5,894 nucleotides of DNA, taken from NCBI GenBank assembly GCA_021808035.1, contig JAKBCG010000169.1, positions 1-5,894 of the forward strand, in the 5' to 3' direction. Below, piece by piece: positions 1 through 5,794 of the stretch; within the stretch, counting starts at the first letter, position 1, and the number at the start of each line of letters is the position of its first letter. This stretch comes from Pseudomonadota bacterium. GTDB taxonomy: Bacteria; Pseudomonadota; Gammaproteobacteria; Steroidobacterales; Steroidobacteraceae. The notes beneath the pieces were generated by a model. The model searched no databases, was not told the DNA's origin, and saw nothing but the letters and a program-made list of their open reading frames with translations. The position numbers were made by a program, and so were the translations under genes.

Positions 1-1089
1 GCCGCGGCGGCGCCCGCCGTGCGACGCGTCGCGACGCTTACGGTACCGGGCCGACCGCTCGCGAGTTTCGACATCGGCACCGTCGATTCACGCGGCGTCT
101 ACGCGCTCTCCGACCGTTCCAACCAGGGTCTCGATTTCTTCGACGCGGCGACCGGCCGGTTCCTCGGCCGCGCCGGCGGCTTCACCGGCTACGATCCTGC
201 GGCGGGATTCGATGCGGCGGGTCCGAACGGGGTGGTCGCGGTCGGCCCGAACGAGTTCTGGGCCGGCAACGGCGACAGCACGGTCAAGGTCGTCGACCTG
301 CGCTCGCGATCGATCGTCGCGTCGATCCCGACCGGCGGACGCCGGCGCGTGGACGAGATGACCTACGATCCGCGCGATCATCTGGTCGCGGTCGTCAACA
401 ACGCCGACGATCCCCCGTTCATCAGCTTCATTTCCAGCCGCACGCGCCGGGTGCTCGGCAAGATCGTGCTCGATCGGGCGACTGACGGCGCCGAACAGCC
501 CGCCTGGGATCCCGCGACGGGACTGTTGTACCTGTCGATTCCGGTGCTCGACAAGGTCAAGGCGGACGGTGCGGTCGCGGTGATCGATCCGCGTACTCGA
601 CGGCTCGAACGCTACCTGCCGGTTCACGAGTGCATGCCGGCCGGTCTCGCGGTCGGCCCGCACGGCCATCTGCTGGTCGGGTGCAGCGACGACGCGGTCG
701 CGGCCGGCTTCGCGCCGAAGACGCTGGTGCTGGATCCGCGTTCGGGCCGGACCGTCGCGGTGATCCGCGCGGTCGGCGGTTCCGACGAAGTCTGGTACGA
801 CCCGAAGTCCGATTTCTATTACATGGCGGCCAGCGGCTTCCCCGGCGGCGCGGTGCTCGGCGTCGTCGACGCGCGCACCAACCGCTGGCTCGCGAACCTG
901 CCGAGCGGTCCGAATGCGCATTCGGTCGCCGCCGATCCGCGCTCCGGCCGGGTGTTCGTGCCGATCGCGGCCCACCCGAACCAGGCGGGCTGCCAGTCGG
1001 GATGCATCGCGGTGTTCGCGCCGGCCGCATTTGACGCTGCACCGACGGACTCGCCCCCGCGGCGTTATACTGACACCGCACGAGACTAA
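1..1089 (+). CDS. YVTN/YncE-like beta-propeller protein, probably exported (5' end outside window)
   Basis: This looks like a secreted or periplasmic beta-propeller protein; its ligand or reaction cannot be told from the sequence. The frame is open from base 1. The first codons read AAAAPAV, which resembles the end of a signal peptide with an A-P-A cleavage site, so the true start probably lies upstream and the GTG at base 19 is unlikely to be the start. Counting from that GTG, repeated blade-like units of the form V-x-D-x-R-(S/T)-x-R occur near residues 91-104, 135-150, 186-200, 235-250 and 281-293, each followed by a segment like 'AADPRSGRVFVP'. This pattern is typical of YVTN-repeat proteins. 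There are four cysteines (205, 222, 325, 329); C325 and C329 in GCQSGC may form a disulfide. The TAA stop is at 1087-1089. A possible promoter for the next gene lies inside its last codons. The fold is fairly secure, the function unknown. Confidence 0.8.
   Translation, partial: AAAAPAVRRVATLTVPGRPLASFDIGTVDSRGVYALSDRSNQGLDFFDAATGRFLGRAGGFTGYDPAAGFDAAGPNGVVAVGPNEFWAGNGDSTVKVVDLRSRSIVASIPTGGRRRVDEMTYDPRDHLVAVVNNADDPPFISFISSRTRRVLGKIVLDRATDGAEQPAWDPATGLLYLSIPVLDKVKADGAVAVIDPRTRRLERYLPVHECMPAGLAVGPHGHLLVGCSDDAVAAGFAPKTLVLDPRSGRTVAVIRAVGGSDEVWYDPKSDFYYMAASGFPGGAVLGVVDARTNRWLANLPSGPNAHSVAADPRSGRVFVPIAAHPNQAGCQSGCIAVFAPAAFDAAPTDSPPRRYTDTARD
1066..1071 (+). promoter_or_regulatory. Possible -10 element (TATACT) for the downstream GlsB-like gene
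   Basis: TATACT matches five of six bases of the sigma-70 -10 consensus and also suits stationary-phase sigma factor promoters. It lies inside the 3' end of the propeller gene, about 95 bases upstream of the next start codon. A TTGACG at 1031-1036 looks like a -35 box, but the 29-base gap is too long for the two to work together, and the correctly spaced position (about 1043-1048) has no good match. The call rests on the -10 alone. Confidence 0.3.
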
Positions 1090-1153
1090 AACTAACGACC
1101 GACGCGCGAATCACGCGAACTCGCGCGCTCGGTATCCGAGACCTGCGGCTGCG

Positions 1154-1160
1154 AAGGGGG
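1154..1160 (+). promoter_or_regulatory. Ribosome binding site AAGGGGG of the GlsB-like gene
   Basis: AAGGGGG lies six bases before the ATG at 1167 and is the only strong Shine-Dalgarno-like sequence in this intergenic region. It fixes the start of the 82-residue membrane protein. The leader upstream also contains two small inverted repeats (CGCGCGA 1103-1109 with TCGCGCG 1121-1127, and CTCGG 1128-1132 with CCGAG 1136-1140), whose significance is unclear. Confidence 0.7.
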
Positions 1161-1166
1161 ATCACC

Positions 1167-1415
1167 ATGCATAGTATTCTCGGTTGGATCATCATCGGTC
1201 TGATTGCGGGCTGGGGTGCCGGCAAGGTGATGAAGGGCGGCGGTTACGGCGTCGTGATGGACATCGTGCTCGGGGTCCTCGGCGCGCTGTTGGGCGGCTG
1301 GTTGTTCGGGGCGCTCGGGATCTGGCACGGCGGCGGCCTGATCGGTTCGCTCATCGTCGCCTTCATCGGGGCGGTGATTCTCGTCTGGATCACACGGCTG
1401 ATCAAAAAGGCGTGA
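1167..1415 (+). CDS. GlsB/YeaQ/YmgE family small membrane protein (transglycosylase-associated protein family)
   Basis: An 82-residue inner-membrane protein of the GlsB/YeaQ/YmgE family. Members are often linked to general stress responses, but their biochemical role is not established and the 'transglycosylase-associated' name is historical. Three hydrophobic helices are visible at about residues 4-21, 30-51 and 57-78. They are rich in glycine (GWGAG at 15-19, KGGGYG at 23-28, GALLGG at 39-44, HGGGLIG at 54-60), the hallmark of the family, and the chain ends in a basic tail (RLIKKA). The length is normal for the family. The start is set by ATG 1167 with AAGGGGG six bases upstream. It stands apart from the propeller gene (77-base gap) and is followed 12 bases after its stop by a strong hairpin, so it may be its own transcription unit. 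Family identification is confident. Confidence 0.9.
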   Translation: MHSILGWIIIGLIAGWGAGKVMKGGGYGVVMDIVLGVLGALLGGWLFGALGIWHGGGLIGSLIVAFIGAVILVWITRLIKKA

Positions 1416-1427
1416 GCCGCGTCCACC

Positions 1428-1454
1428 GACCGACGGCCGAAGCGGCCGTCGGTC
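1428..1454 (+). terminator. Strong GC-rich hairpin after the GlsB-like gene (terminator-like, no T tract)
   Basis: GACCGACGGCCG (1428-1439) pairs perfectly with CGGCCGTCGGTC (1443-1454) around a 3-base loop, AAG. It begins 12 bases after the TGA stop. The position suits a terminator or an mRNA 3'-end stabiliser, but no run of T follows on the plus strand (the next bases are AGCGGACC), so it lacks the second part of an intrinsic terminator. It is symmetric and would also form on minus-strand RNA. Confidence 0.55.
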
Positions 1455-1483
1455 AGCGGACCCGACGTCGGCTCACGCACGCA

Positions 1484-1488
1484 GGGAG
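1484..1488 (+). promoter_or_regulatory. Shine-Dalgarno-like GGGAG before an alternative TTG start (1496)
   Basis: GGGAG sits seven bases upstream of a TTG at 1496 that is in frame with the membrane protein annotated from ATG 1550. The ATG at 1550 has no comparable site: the 12 bases directly before it form the palindrome GGTGCCGGCACC. If the TTG is used, the protein gains 18 mostly hydrophilic residues at its N-terminus. Confidence 0.35.
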
Positions 1489-1549
1489 AACGCGCTTGGG
1501 CATCCGCACGCGATGGGTCACGCCCGGCGACTCGGCCGGTGCCGGCACC

Positions 1550-2251
1550 ATGAATCCGGCACGTTTTCTGGAGCAATATTTTTATCTCGGCATGGCGCTG
1601 TTGATCACCGCGACGGTCATGTACGGCTTCAGCCGAACGGTCGAGACGAACCTGATCCACGCGGTGCCGGCGCGGCCGCTGCTCCTGTACCTACACGCAG
1701 CGGTCTTCTCCAGTTGGCTGGCATTCTTCATTTGCCAGTCGCTGCTGATCCGGGTGCACAACCTGCGCTTGCATCGCACGATGGGCTGGCTCGGCGTCGC
1801 ACTTGGCAGCGCGGTATTCTTGGTCGGCATCTGGACCGCGATCGTCATGTCGCGCTTTCGAATCCTCCACTTCGCGGGAAGGGGAGCGGTGCCGATTCTC
1901 GGGCTTTCGTTCTACGACATCGCGGCGTTTGCCGTCCCCTTTGCGCTCGCGATCGTCTGGCGCAAGCGACCGGAGTACCACCGGCGGCTGATGTTGCTTG
2001 CGACGTGCGCGTTGACGTCCGCGGCCTTCGGGCGTTTCCCGCCGCAAGTCATGCCGCGCCACTGGTTCTTCATCGGCGTGGACCTGCTGGTCGCGCTCGG
2101 AGTCCTGCGCGACTTGATCGTCAGCCGGCGCATCCACCGGGTGTACCTGGTGGGGCTGCCGGCGTTCGTGCTGTGTCAGAGCGTCGTGATGGTCATCCTC
2201 GTGAGCCATTCTCCCGAGTGGGCCAGGATCGCGAACGCGATCCTGCGCTGA
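1550..2251 (+). CDS. Polytopic membrane protein of unknown function, with His-containing loop motifs
   Basis: A 233-residue integral membrane protein; I do not recognise a named function. About seven hydrophobic segments are visible, near residues 11-28, 43-68, 78-100, 116-137, 146-160, 172-190 and 197-217. Short loops carry basic and histidine motifs: RVHNLRLHRTMGWLG (68-82) and KRPEYHRRLMLLA (139-151). The 'LHRxxGW' and 'HRRLMLLA' pattern resembles predicted membrane proteins of the DUF2306 kind. The histidines (49, 70, 75, 144, 171, 196) could bind haem or metal, but that is only inference. ATG 1550 is chosen because the hydrophobic core begins soon after it and 'MNPARFLEQYF' looks like a natural N-terminus. 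An in-frame TTG at 1496 with a better ribosome binding site is a real alternative (251 residues). The gene converges with the ATPase operon, with a 52-base gap between the two stops. Confidence 0.75.
   Translation: MNPARFLEQYFYLGMALLITATVMYGFSRTVETNLIHAVPARPLLLYLHAAVFSSWLAFFICQSLLIRVHNLRLHRTMGWLGVALGSAVFLVGIWTAIVMSRFRILHFAGRGAVPILGLSFYDIAAFAVPFALAIVWRKRPEYHRRLMLLATCALTSAAFGRFPPQVMPRHWFFIGVDLLVALGVLRDLIVSRRIHRVYLVGLPAFVLCQSVVMVILVSHSPEWARIANAILR
2225..2244. repeat. Perfect inverted repeat AGGATCGCG-AA-CGCGATCCT at the end of the membrane protein gene
   Basis: AGGATCGCG (2225-2233) and CGCGATCCT (2236-2244) form a perfect 9-bp stem with a minimal loop. It lies in the last codons of the plus-strand membrane protein gene and about 60 bases past the atpG stop when read on the minus strand. 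The half-site ACGCGATCC (2235-2243) recurs at 2274-2282. It could slow or end transcription from either side, but there is no T tract in either direction, so a terminator role is only possible. Confidence 0.4.
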
Positions 2252-2303
2252 CCGACGAGTGGATATGCGGTCTACGCGATCCCGGAGGACGCGAGCACGA
2301 GTT

Positions 2304-3242
2304 TCACGAACACGCCGAAGGTGCACGCGACGAAGTAGGGGTTGAGGTTTCTCGGCCAGTCGACCGTTCAGTGCGCGCGGAATACGTCCGCGCGGTCGGC
2401 GGGTCGGCGGCTTCCGTGCCGGTGATCAGGTCGAGCAGCTCATCGGTGATTTCCGTCTGTCGGGCCTGCCGGGATTGCTCGCGCAGACTCTCGAGCTTGC
2501 GGTCGACGTTCTCCCGTGCGGCTTCCATGGCGGCGAGGCGTGCTGCGTTCTCGGCGGCAATCGACTCGACCGCGGCTTCCGTGAGGATCGCGTACAAGTA
2601 CTCGGCGATGAACCGCTGGACGAGCACCCCCGGCGCGAGTTGGTGCAGCGGCGGCGAGCGCGGCACCGCCGCGGGAAAGGCGGCTCGATCGATCGGCAGC
2701 AGTGATCGATGCGTCACCTCGAGCGAGTTTCCCGGCCGGGCGCGCGCATACATCACCGCAAGACCCAGGACCTCCGCTCGCGCCAATCGGCGGTACAGCT
2801 CGCGGATCGGTCTGGCGACGGAGTCTGAAGCCGCGGCGGCATGCGTTGCCATGGACCCGGACCACGCCATCGCGACTCCTCGCTCGAGCGCCACGGCGGC
2901 TGCGCGGGCGCCGATCACGAACAACTCATCGCCGTGCTGTAGAACCTGGACCGCTGACTCCAGCAGGCGGTCGTTGAAACCGCCGACGAAGCCGTGTTCG
3001 GCGCCACACAGCACGAGGATCCGATGCCCCCGCAGGCCGCCGGTATCGCTCCCGGAGGACTGGTCGAGCGACAGGGCCATGCCGAGCGCCCGGGTCATGG
3101 AGTCGACGTAGGTGCCGACGCCGATCAGTGCCTGCTGCGCCTCCTGCATCCGCATGCCGGCCAGGGAGCGCATCGCGCCGACGATGTCGGCCAGCTCGTT
3201 CATGCTGGTGAGGCGGTGCGTGATCTCCACCAGCCGGCTCAT
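2304..3242 (-). CDS. atpG: F-type (N-ATPase) ATP synthase gamma subunit, with an extended C-terminus
   Basis: Gamma is the central shaft that couples rotation of the c-ring to the alpha/beta head. The 312-residue protein has both helical ends of the family. The N-terminal helix (about 1-55) contains ITHRLTSMNELADIVGAMRSLAGMRM, in place of the usual IKxRIxSVxxxxKITxAMxMVAASKM. The central signature AEHGFVGGFN (81-90) corresponds to SDRGLCGGLN. The C-terminal helix carries ESIAAENAARLAAMEAA (226-242) and RQARQTEITDELLDLITGTEA (258-278). Homology appears to end near residue 278; the remaining 34 residues are rich in Ser, Thr, Arg and Pro and look unrelated to the family, possibly an extension after loss of the original stop. 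The start ATG overlaps the atpA stop in an ATGA (3239-3242), so translation is probably coupled. This is the last gene of the operon. Confidence 0.93.
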   Translation of the reverse strand: MSRLVEITHRLTSMNELADIVGAMRSLAGMRMQEAQQALIGVGTYVDSMTRALGMALSLDQSSGSDTGGLRGHRILVLCGAEHGFVGGFNDRLLESAVQVLQHGDELFVIGARAAAVALERGVAMAWSGSMATHAAAASDSVARPIRELYRRLARAEVLGLAVMYARARPGNSLEVTHRSLLPIDRAAFPAAVPRSPPLHQLAPGVLVQRFIAEYLYAILTEAAVESIAAENAARLAAMEAARENVDRKLESLREQSRQARQTEITDELLDLITGTEAADPPTARTYSARTERSTGRETSTPTSSRAPSACS

Positions 3243-4810
3243 GTTGCCTCCGAGGCGGAGGCCGGCGGCGCGGATGGGGTGGGCGTGGCCTGCGCGGCGC
3301 GGATGTCATCGGCCAGCCGGGTCAGGACCTCCTTGAGTCGCAGCCGCTCGTCGTCCGTGAGCGGCGGCATCCGTTCGTCGAGCGACAGGATGGGTGGGCT
3401 GTGCGCCTCGAGCCAGGGTTCGAGGCGCAGTCGAAACGAGGCCACCTGCTCGATCGTCAGCGAGTCGAGCACCCGGTCGCCGAGCGCACACAGCAGCGCG
3501 ATCTGCAGACCGAGCGTGAGCGGCGCGAACTGCGGCTGCCCGAGCACCGCGCGAATGCGCCGCCCATGCTCGATGATGCCGCGGGTGCGCGCGTCCACCA
3601 TGGTGCCGAAGCGCGTGAAGACCTCGAGCTCCAGGAATTGCGCGTATTCCAACCTCAGGTTCTCGGCCAGTGACCGCAGCGCGACGGCCTGCGTCTTGCC
3701 GCCGACGCGGGACACGCTCTTGCCGACGTCGACCGCCGGCTTCAAGTCCTCGTAGAACAGGCGGGGGTCGAGATAGATCTGTCCGTCGGTGATCGAGATC
3801 AGATTGGTCGGGATGTAGGCACTGATGTTGCCGGCCTGGGTCTCGGCGATCGGCAGTGCCGTGAGCGAGCCGCCGCCGCGCTCGGGCGAGAGCTTGGCCG
3901 AACGCTCCAGGAGCCGGGAGTGAATGTAGAAGATGTCGCCGGGATACGCCTCCCGCCCGGGCGGGCGGCGCAACAGCAGTGAGACTTGCCGGTATGCGGC
4001 GGCATGCTTGGTGAGATCGTCGATCACGAGCAGCACGTCGTGGCCCCTGGACATGAAGTACTCGCCCATCGCGCAGGCCGCATAGGGCGTCAGCCACTGC
4101 AGCCCCGGCGCGGCATCGGCGTTGCCGACCACGAACAGGCAGCGTGCCGCATCGCCATGGCGGCGCACGGCATCGATCACGCGGACCACCGAGGAAGCCT
4201 TTTGTCCGATCGCCGCGTAGATGCACAGCACGTCGCTCGATCGCTGGCTGAGGATCGCATCGACCGCGACCGCGGTCTTGCCGGTCCCCCGGTCACCGAT
4301 GATGAGCTCGCGCTGTCCCCGCCCCAGAGGAATCATTGCATCGACCACCAGCAGCCCGGTCGTGAGCGGTCGTGTGACCAGTGCGCGATCGACGATGGCC
4401 GGCGCCGGCCGTTCCACGGGCCAGTGGTCGGCCGGCTCGGGCGGTTCCCGGTCATCGAGCGGCAGGCCGAGCGCATCGACCACCCGGCCGAGCAGCGCAT
4501 CGCCCACCGGGACGCGGACCACTTCGGCGGTGCCTTTGACGAGGCTGTCGGCAGCGATGGTGCCGGTCTCGCCGAGCAGCACGCAGCCGATCTCCTCTTC
4601 CCCGAGATCGACCGCCAGTCCGCGGACGCCATTGTCGAACAGCAGCAGTTCATCGAGGCGGGTCGCAGGCAGCCCGCGCACCACGGCGATGCCGTCGCCC
4701 ACCCGGACCACGCGACCGATGTGCTCGATCTGGGGCGCGAGTTCGAGCGTGTCGAGCCGGTGCCGGCTCCGCCGCGCCCATTCCCGCAACCGGTCAACCG
4801 GCGTCGACAT
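3239..4810 (-). CDS. atpA: F-type (N-ATPase) ATP synthase alpha subunit
   Basis: Alpha forms the non-catalytic nucleotide-binding sites of the F1 head and supplies an arginine to the catalytic sites on beta. The 523-residue protein shows the full family layout: an N-terminal barrel (about 25-95, with IGRVVRVGDGIAVVRGL at 31-47), a P-loop GDRGTGKT at 172-179, a Walker B segment VLLVIDDLTKHA (259-270), YRQVSLLLRRPPGREAYPGD (273-292) and SVSRVGG (365-371), whose R368 matches the arginine finger. The helical C-terminal domain follows. The P-loop differs from the common GDRQTGKT at position 175 (Gly for Gln). The last 20 or so residues are an Ala/Pro/Ser-rich tail. Its start lies 17 bases inside the end of atpF, with only a weak ribosome site; its stop overlaps the atpG start. 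Identification is secure; assignment to the N-type rests on gene order. Confidence 0.97.
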   Translation of the reverse strand: MSTPVDRLREWARRSRHRLDTLELAPQIEHIGRVVRVGDGIAVVRGLPATRLDELLLFDNGVRGLAVDLGEEEIGCVLLGETGTIAADSLVKGTAEVVRVPVGDALLGRVVDALGLPLDDREPPEPADHWPVERPAPAIVDRALVTRPLTTGLLVVDAMIPLGRGQRELIIGDRGTGKTAVAVDAILSQRSSDVLCIYAAIGQKASSVVRVIDAVRRHGDAARCLFVVGNADAAPGLQWLTPYAACAMGEYFMSRGHDVLLVIDDLTKHAAAYRQVSLLLRRPPGREAYPGDIFYIHSRLLERSAKLSPERGGGSLTALPIAETQAGNISAYIPTNLISITDGQIYLDPRLFYEDLKPAVDVGKSVSRVGGKTQAVALRSLAENLRLEYAQFLELEVFTRFGTMVDARTRGIIEHGRRIRAVLGQPQFAPLTLGLQIALLCALGDRVLDSLTIEQVASFRLRLEPWLEAHSPPILSLDERMPPLTDDERLRLKEVLTRLADDIRAAQATPTPSAPPASASEAT

Positions 4811-5549
4811 GCTCGTCGCTCACGGCGCTCAGCACGGCGAGCACGCTCTTCAGCGAAAAACTGAGCACCGTGAGCGGCAAATGCAGTTCGGCGCCGGCGA
4901 TCAGCGATGGGTCCACCTCGAACTCGACGGCGGGCGTCGCGGCGAGCGCCCGTGCCAGGCGGTTGCGCCACTCCTCGGCTTCGACCGCGGCGAGCGGGAG
5001 GGCGGTGACCACGCGCAGGGCGTGGTTCCCGGAGACCTGCGCCCGGAGCGATGCGATCTCGGCGGCCGGCAGCGCTTTCAGCTCCTGTTCGATGCGCTCC
5101 AGCCAGGCGGCGGCGCGCAGGCTCGCTGGCGCCTCCGCCAGCAGACGGCGCGCCAGGTCCGCTCCCAGATCGAGCGCCAGGCGGCGCGCTTCGCGGGTGA
5201 GCGCCTCGCGCTCCGTGGCGGCGGTCTTGCGGGCTTCATCGAGCAGCGCCTGCGCATCGCGCGACGCCTGTGCCCGGCGGACCTGCATCGCCTCCTCCGT
5301 CTGCGCGACCGCCGTCTTGATCGCCGAGTCGCGCTCGGCGGCGATCGCCGCGCGCGACGCATCGAGGTCGGCAAGGTGCGTTCGCGCGGTCTCCTCCAAT
5401 GCCTTGACCTCGTCGAACTGGCGCCGGACCTCGTCCCGGCGCTGGTCGATGATCCGCAGCACCGGCCGATACAGAAAACGGTGGAGCAGCCATACCAGGA
5501 CGGCGAAGTTCACCGTCTGCAGAAAAACCGTCCAGCCGTCGAGGTGCAT
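4794..5549 (-). CDS. atpF: N-ATPase subunit b with delta-like C-terminal domain
   Basis: Subunit b is the peripheral stalk that anchors the F1 head to the membrane. At 251 residues it is much longer than an ordinary b subunit (about 155-165). One N-terminal membrane helix (about 6-24, VFLQTVNFAVLVWLLHRFL) leads into the family's LYRPVLRIIDQRRDEV (26-41). A long charged Ala/Glu/Arg-rich coiled coil follows to about 140. The last part (about 175-240) resembles the C-terminal domain of subunit delta: RVVTALPLAAVE, then EVDPSLIAGAEL (211-222), then FSLKSVLAVL (231-240), matching the delta pattern VDPSLIGG...D.S....L. With no delta gene between b and alpha, this protein probably does both jobs. 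Its ATG lies two bases after the atpE stop without a clear ribosome site, suggesting translational coupling; its end overlaps atpA by 17 bases. Confidence 0.92.
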   Translation of the reverse strand: MHLDGWTVFLQTVNFAVLVWLLHRFLYRPVLRIIDQRRDEVRRQFDEVKALEETARTHLADLDASRAAIAAERDSAIKTAVAQTEEAMQVRRAQASRDAQALLDEARKTAATEREALTREARRLALDLGADLARRLLAEAPASLRAAAWLERIEQELKALPAAEIASLRAQVSGNHALRVVTALPLAAVEAEEWRNRLARALAATPAVEFEVDPSLIAGAELHLPLTVLSFSLKSVLAVLSAVSDEHVDAG

Positions 5550-5551
5550 CG

Positions 5552-5794
5552 TCAGCGCGCGTAGGGGTTTGCGAACAACAGCAGCAGCGCCACCACGAGG
5601 CAGTAGATGGCCATCGTCTCGATCATCGCGAGGCCCACGAACAGCGTGCGCGAGATCGTGCCCGACGCTTCGGGCTGACGGGCGATCGCGTCCATCGCCG
5701 CCGCGATCGAGCGGCCCTCCGCCAACGCAGGTCCGATGGACCCGACCGAGACGGTGATCGTCGCCCCGATGATCGACAGTGTCTTTATGTCCAT
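5552..5794 (-). CDS. atpE: N-ATPase subunit c (rotor ring)
   Basis: Subunit c forms the membrane rotor ring that carries the coupling ions. The 80-residue hairpin has helix 1 at about 6-36, the polar loop ARQPEASG (38-45) and helix 2 at about 48-75, ending in FANPYAR. The essential carboxylate is E59 in MIETMAIYCLV. Helix 1 carries GPALAEG (21-27), with E26 at the position of the Na+-ligand Gln32 of Ilyobacter tartaricus c. T60 and Y64 match Ser66 and Tyr70 of that site, while M61 replaces Thr67. The site is therefore only partly sodium-like, and H+ or Na+ specificity cannot be settled from sequence. A strong ribosome site (AAGGAGG) lies just upstream, fitting the need for many copies of c. 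The start overlaps the end of atpB by 10 bases. Confidence 0.96.
   Translation of the reverse strand: MDIKTLSIIGATITVSVGSIGPALAEGRSIAAAMDAIARQPEASGTISRTLFVGLAMIETMAIYCLVVALLLLFANPYAR

Noticed and set aside
88..975. Minus-strand open frame (295 codons) opposite the propeller gene
   Set aside because: The plus-strand frame shows regular beta-propeller repeats, while this one is Arg/Asp/His-rich and featureless.
1031..1071. TTGACG and TATACT as a full sigma-70 promoter
   Set aside because: The spacing is 29 bases instead of about 17, so the two boxes cannot form one standard promoter; only the -10 was kept as a weak candidate.
2225..2244. Intrinsic terminator for the convergent genes
   Set aside because: The hairpin is perfect but has no T run on either side and lies inside the coding end of the membrane protein gene; it was kept only as an inverted repeat.
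1513..3111. Long plus-strand open frame (532 codons) spanning the membrane protein gene and the end of atpG
   Set aside because: It runs out of frame through a clear membrane protein and antisense to conserved gamma sequence. Its product is Arg/Ser/Ala-rich with no recognisable domain, as expected for a shadow frame in high-GC DNA.
3986..4864. Plus-strand open frame (292 codons) antisense to atpA
   Set aside because: It is opposite the alpha P-loop and N-terminal domain; its His/Asp/Arg-rich composition mirrors the codon use of atpA.
4221..5564. Long plus-strand open frame (447 codons) antisense to atpA and atpF
   Set aside because: It lies entirely opposite conserved alpha and b coding sequence, has a low-complexity Ser/Arg-rich product and no ribosome site; it is a codon-bias artefact.
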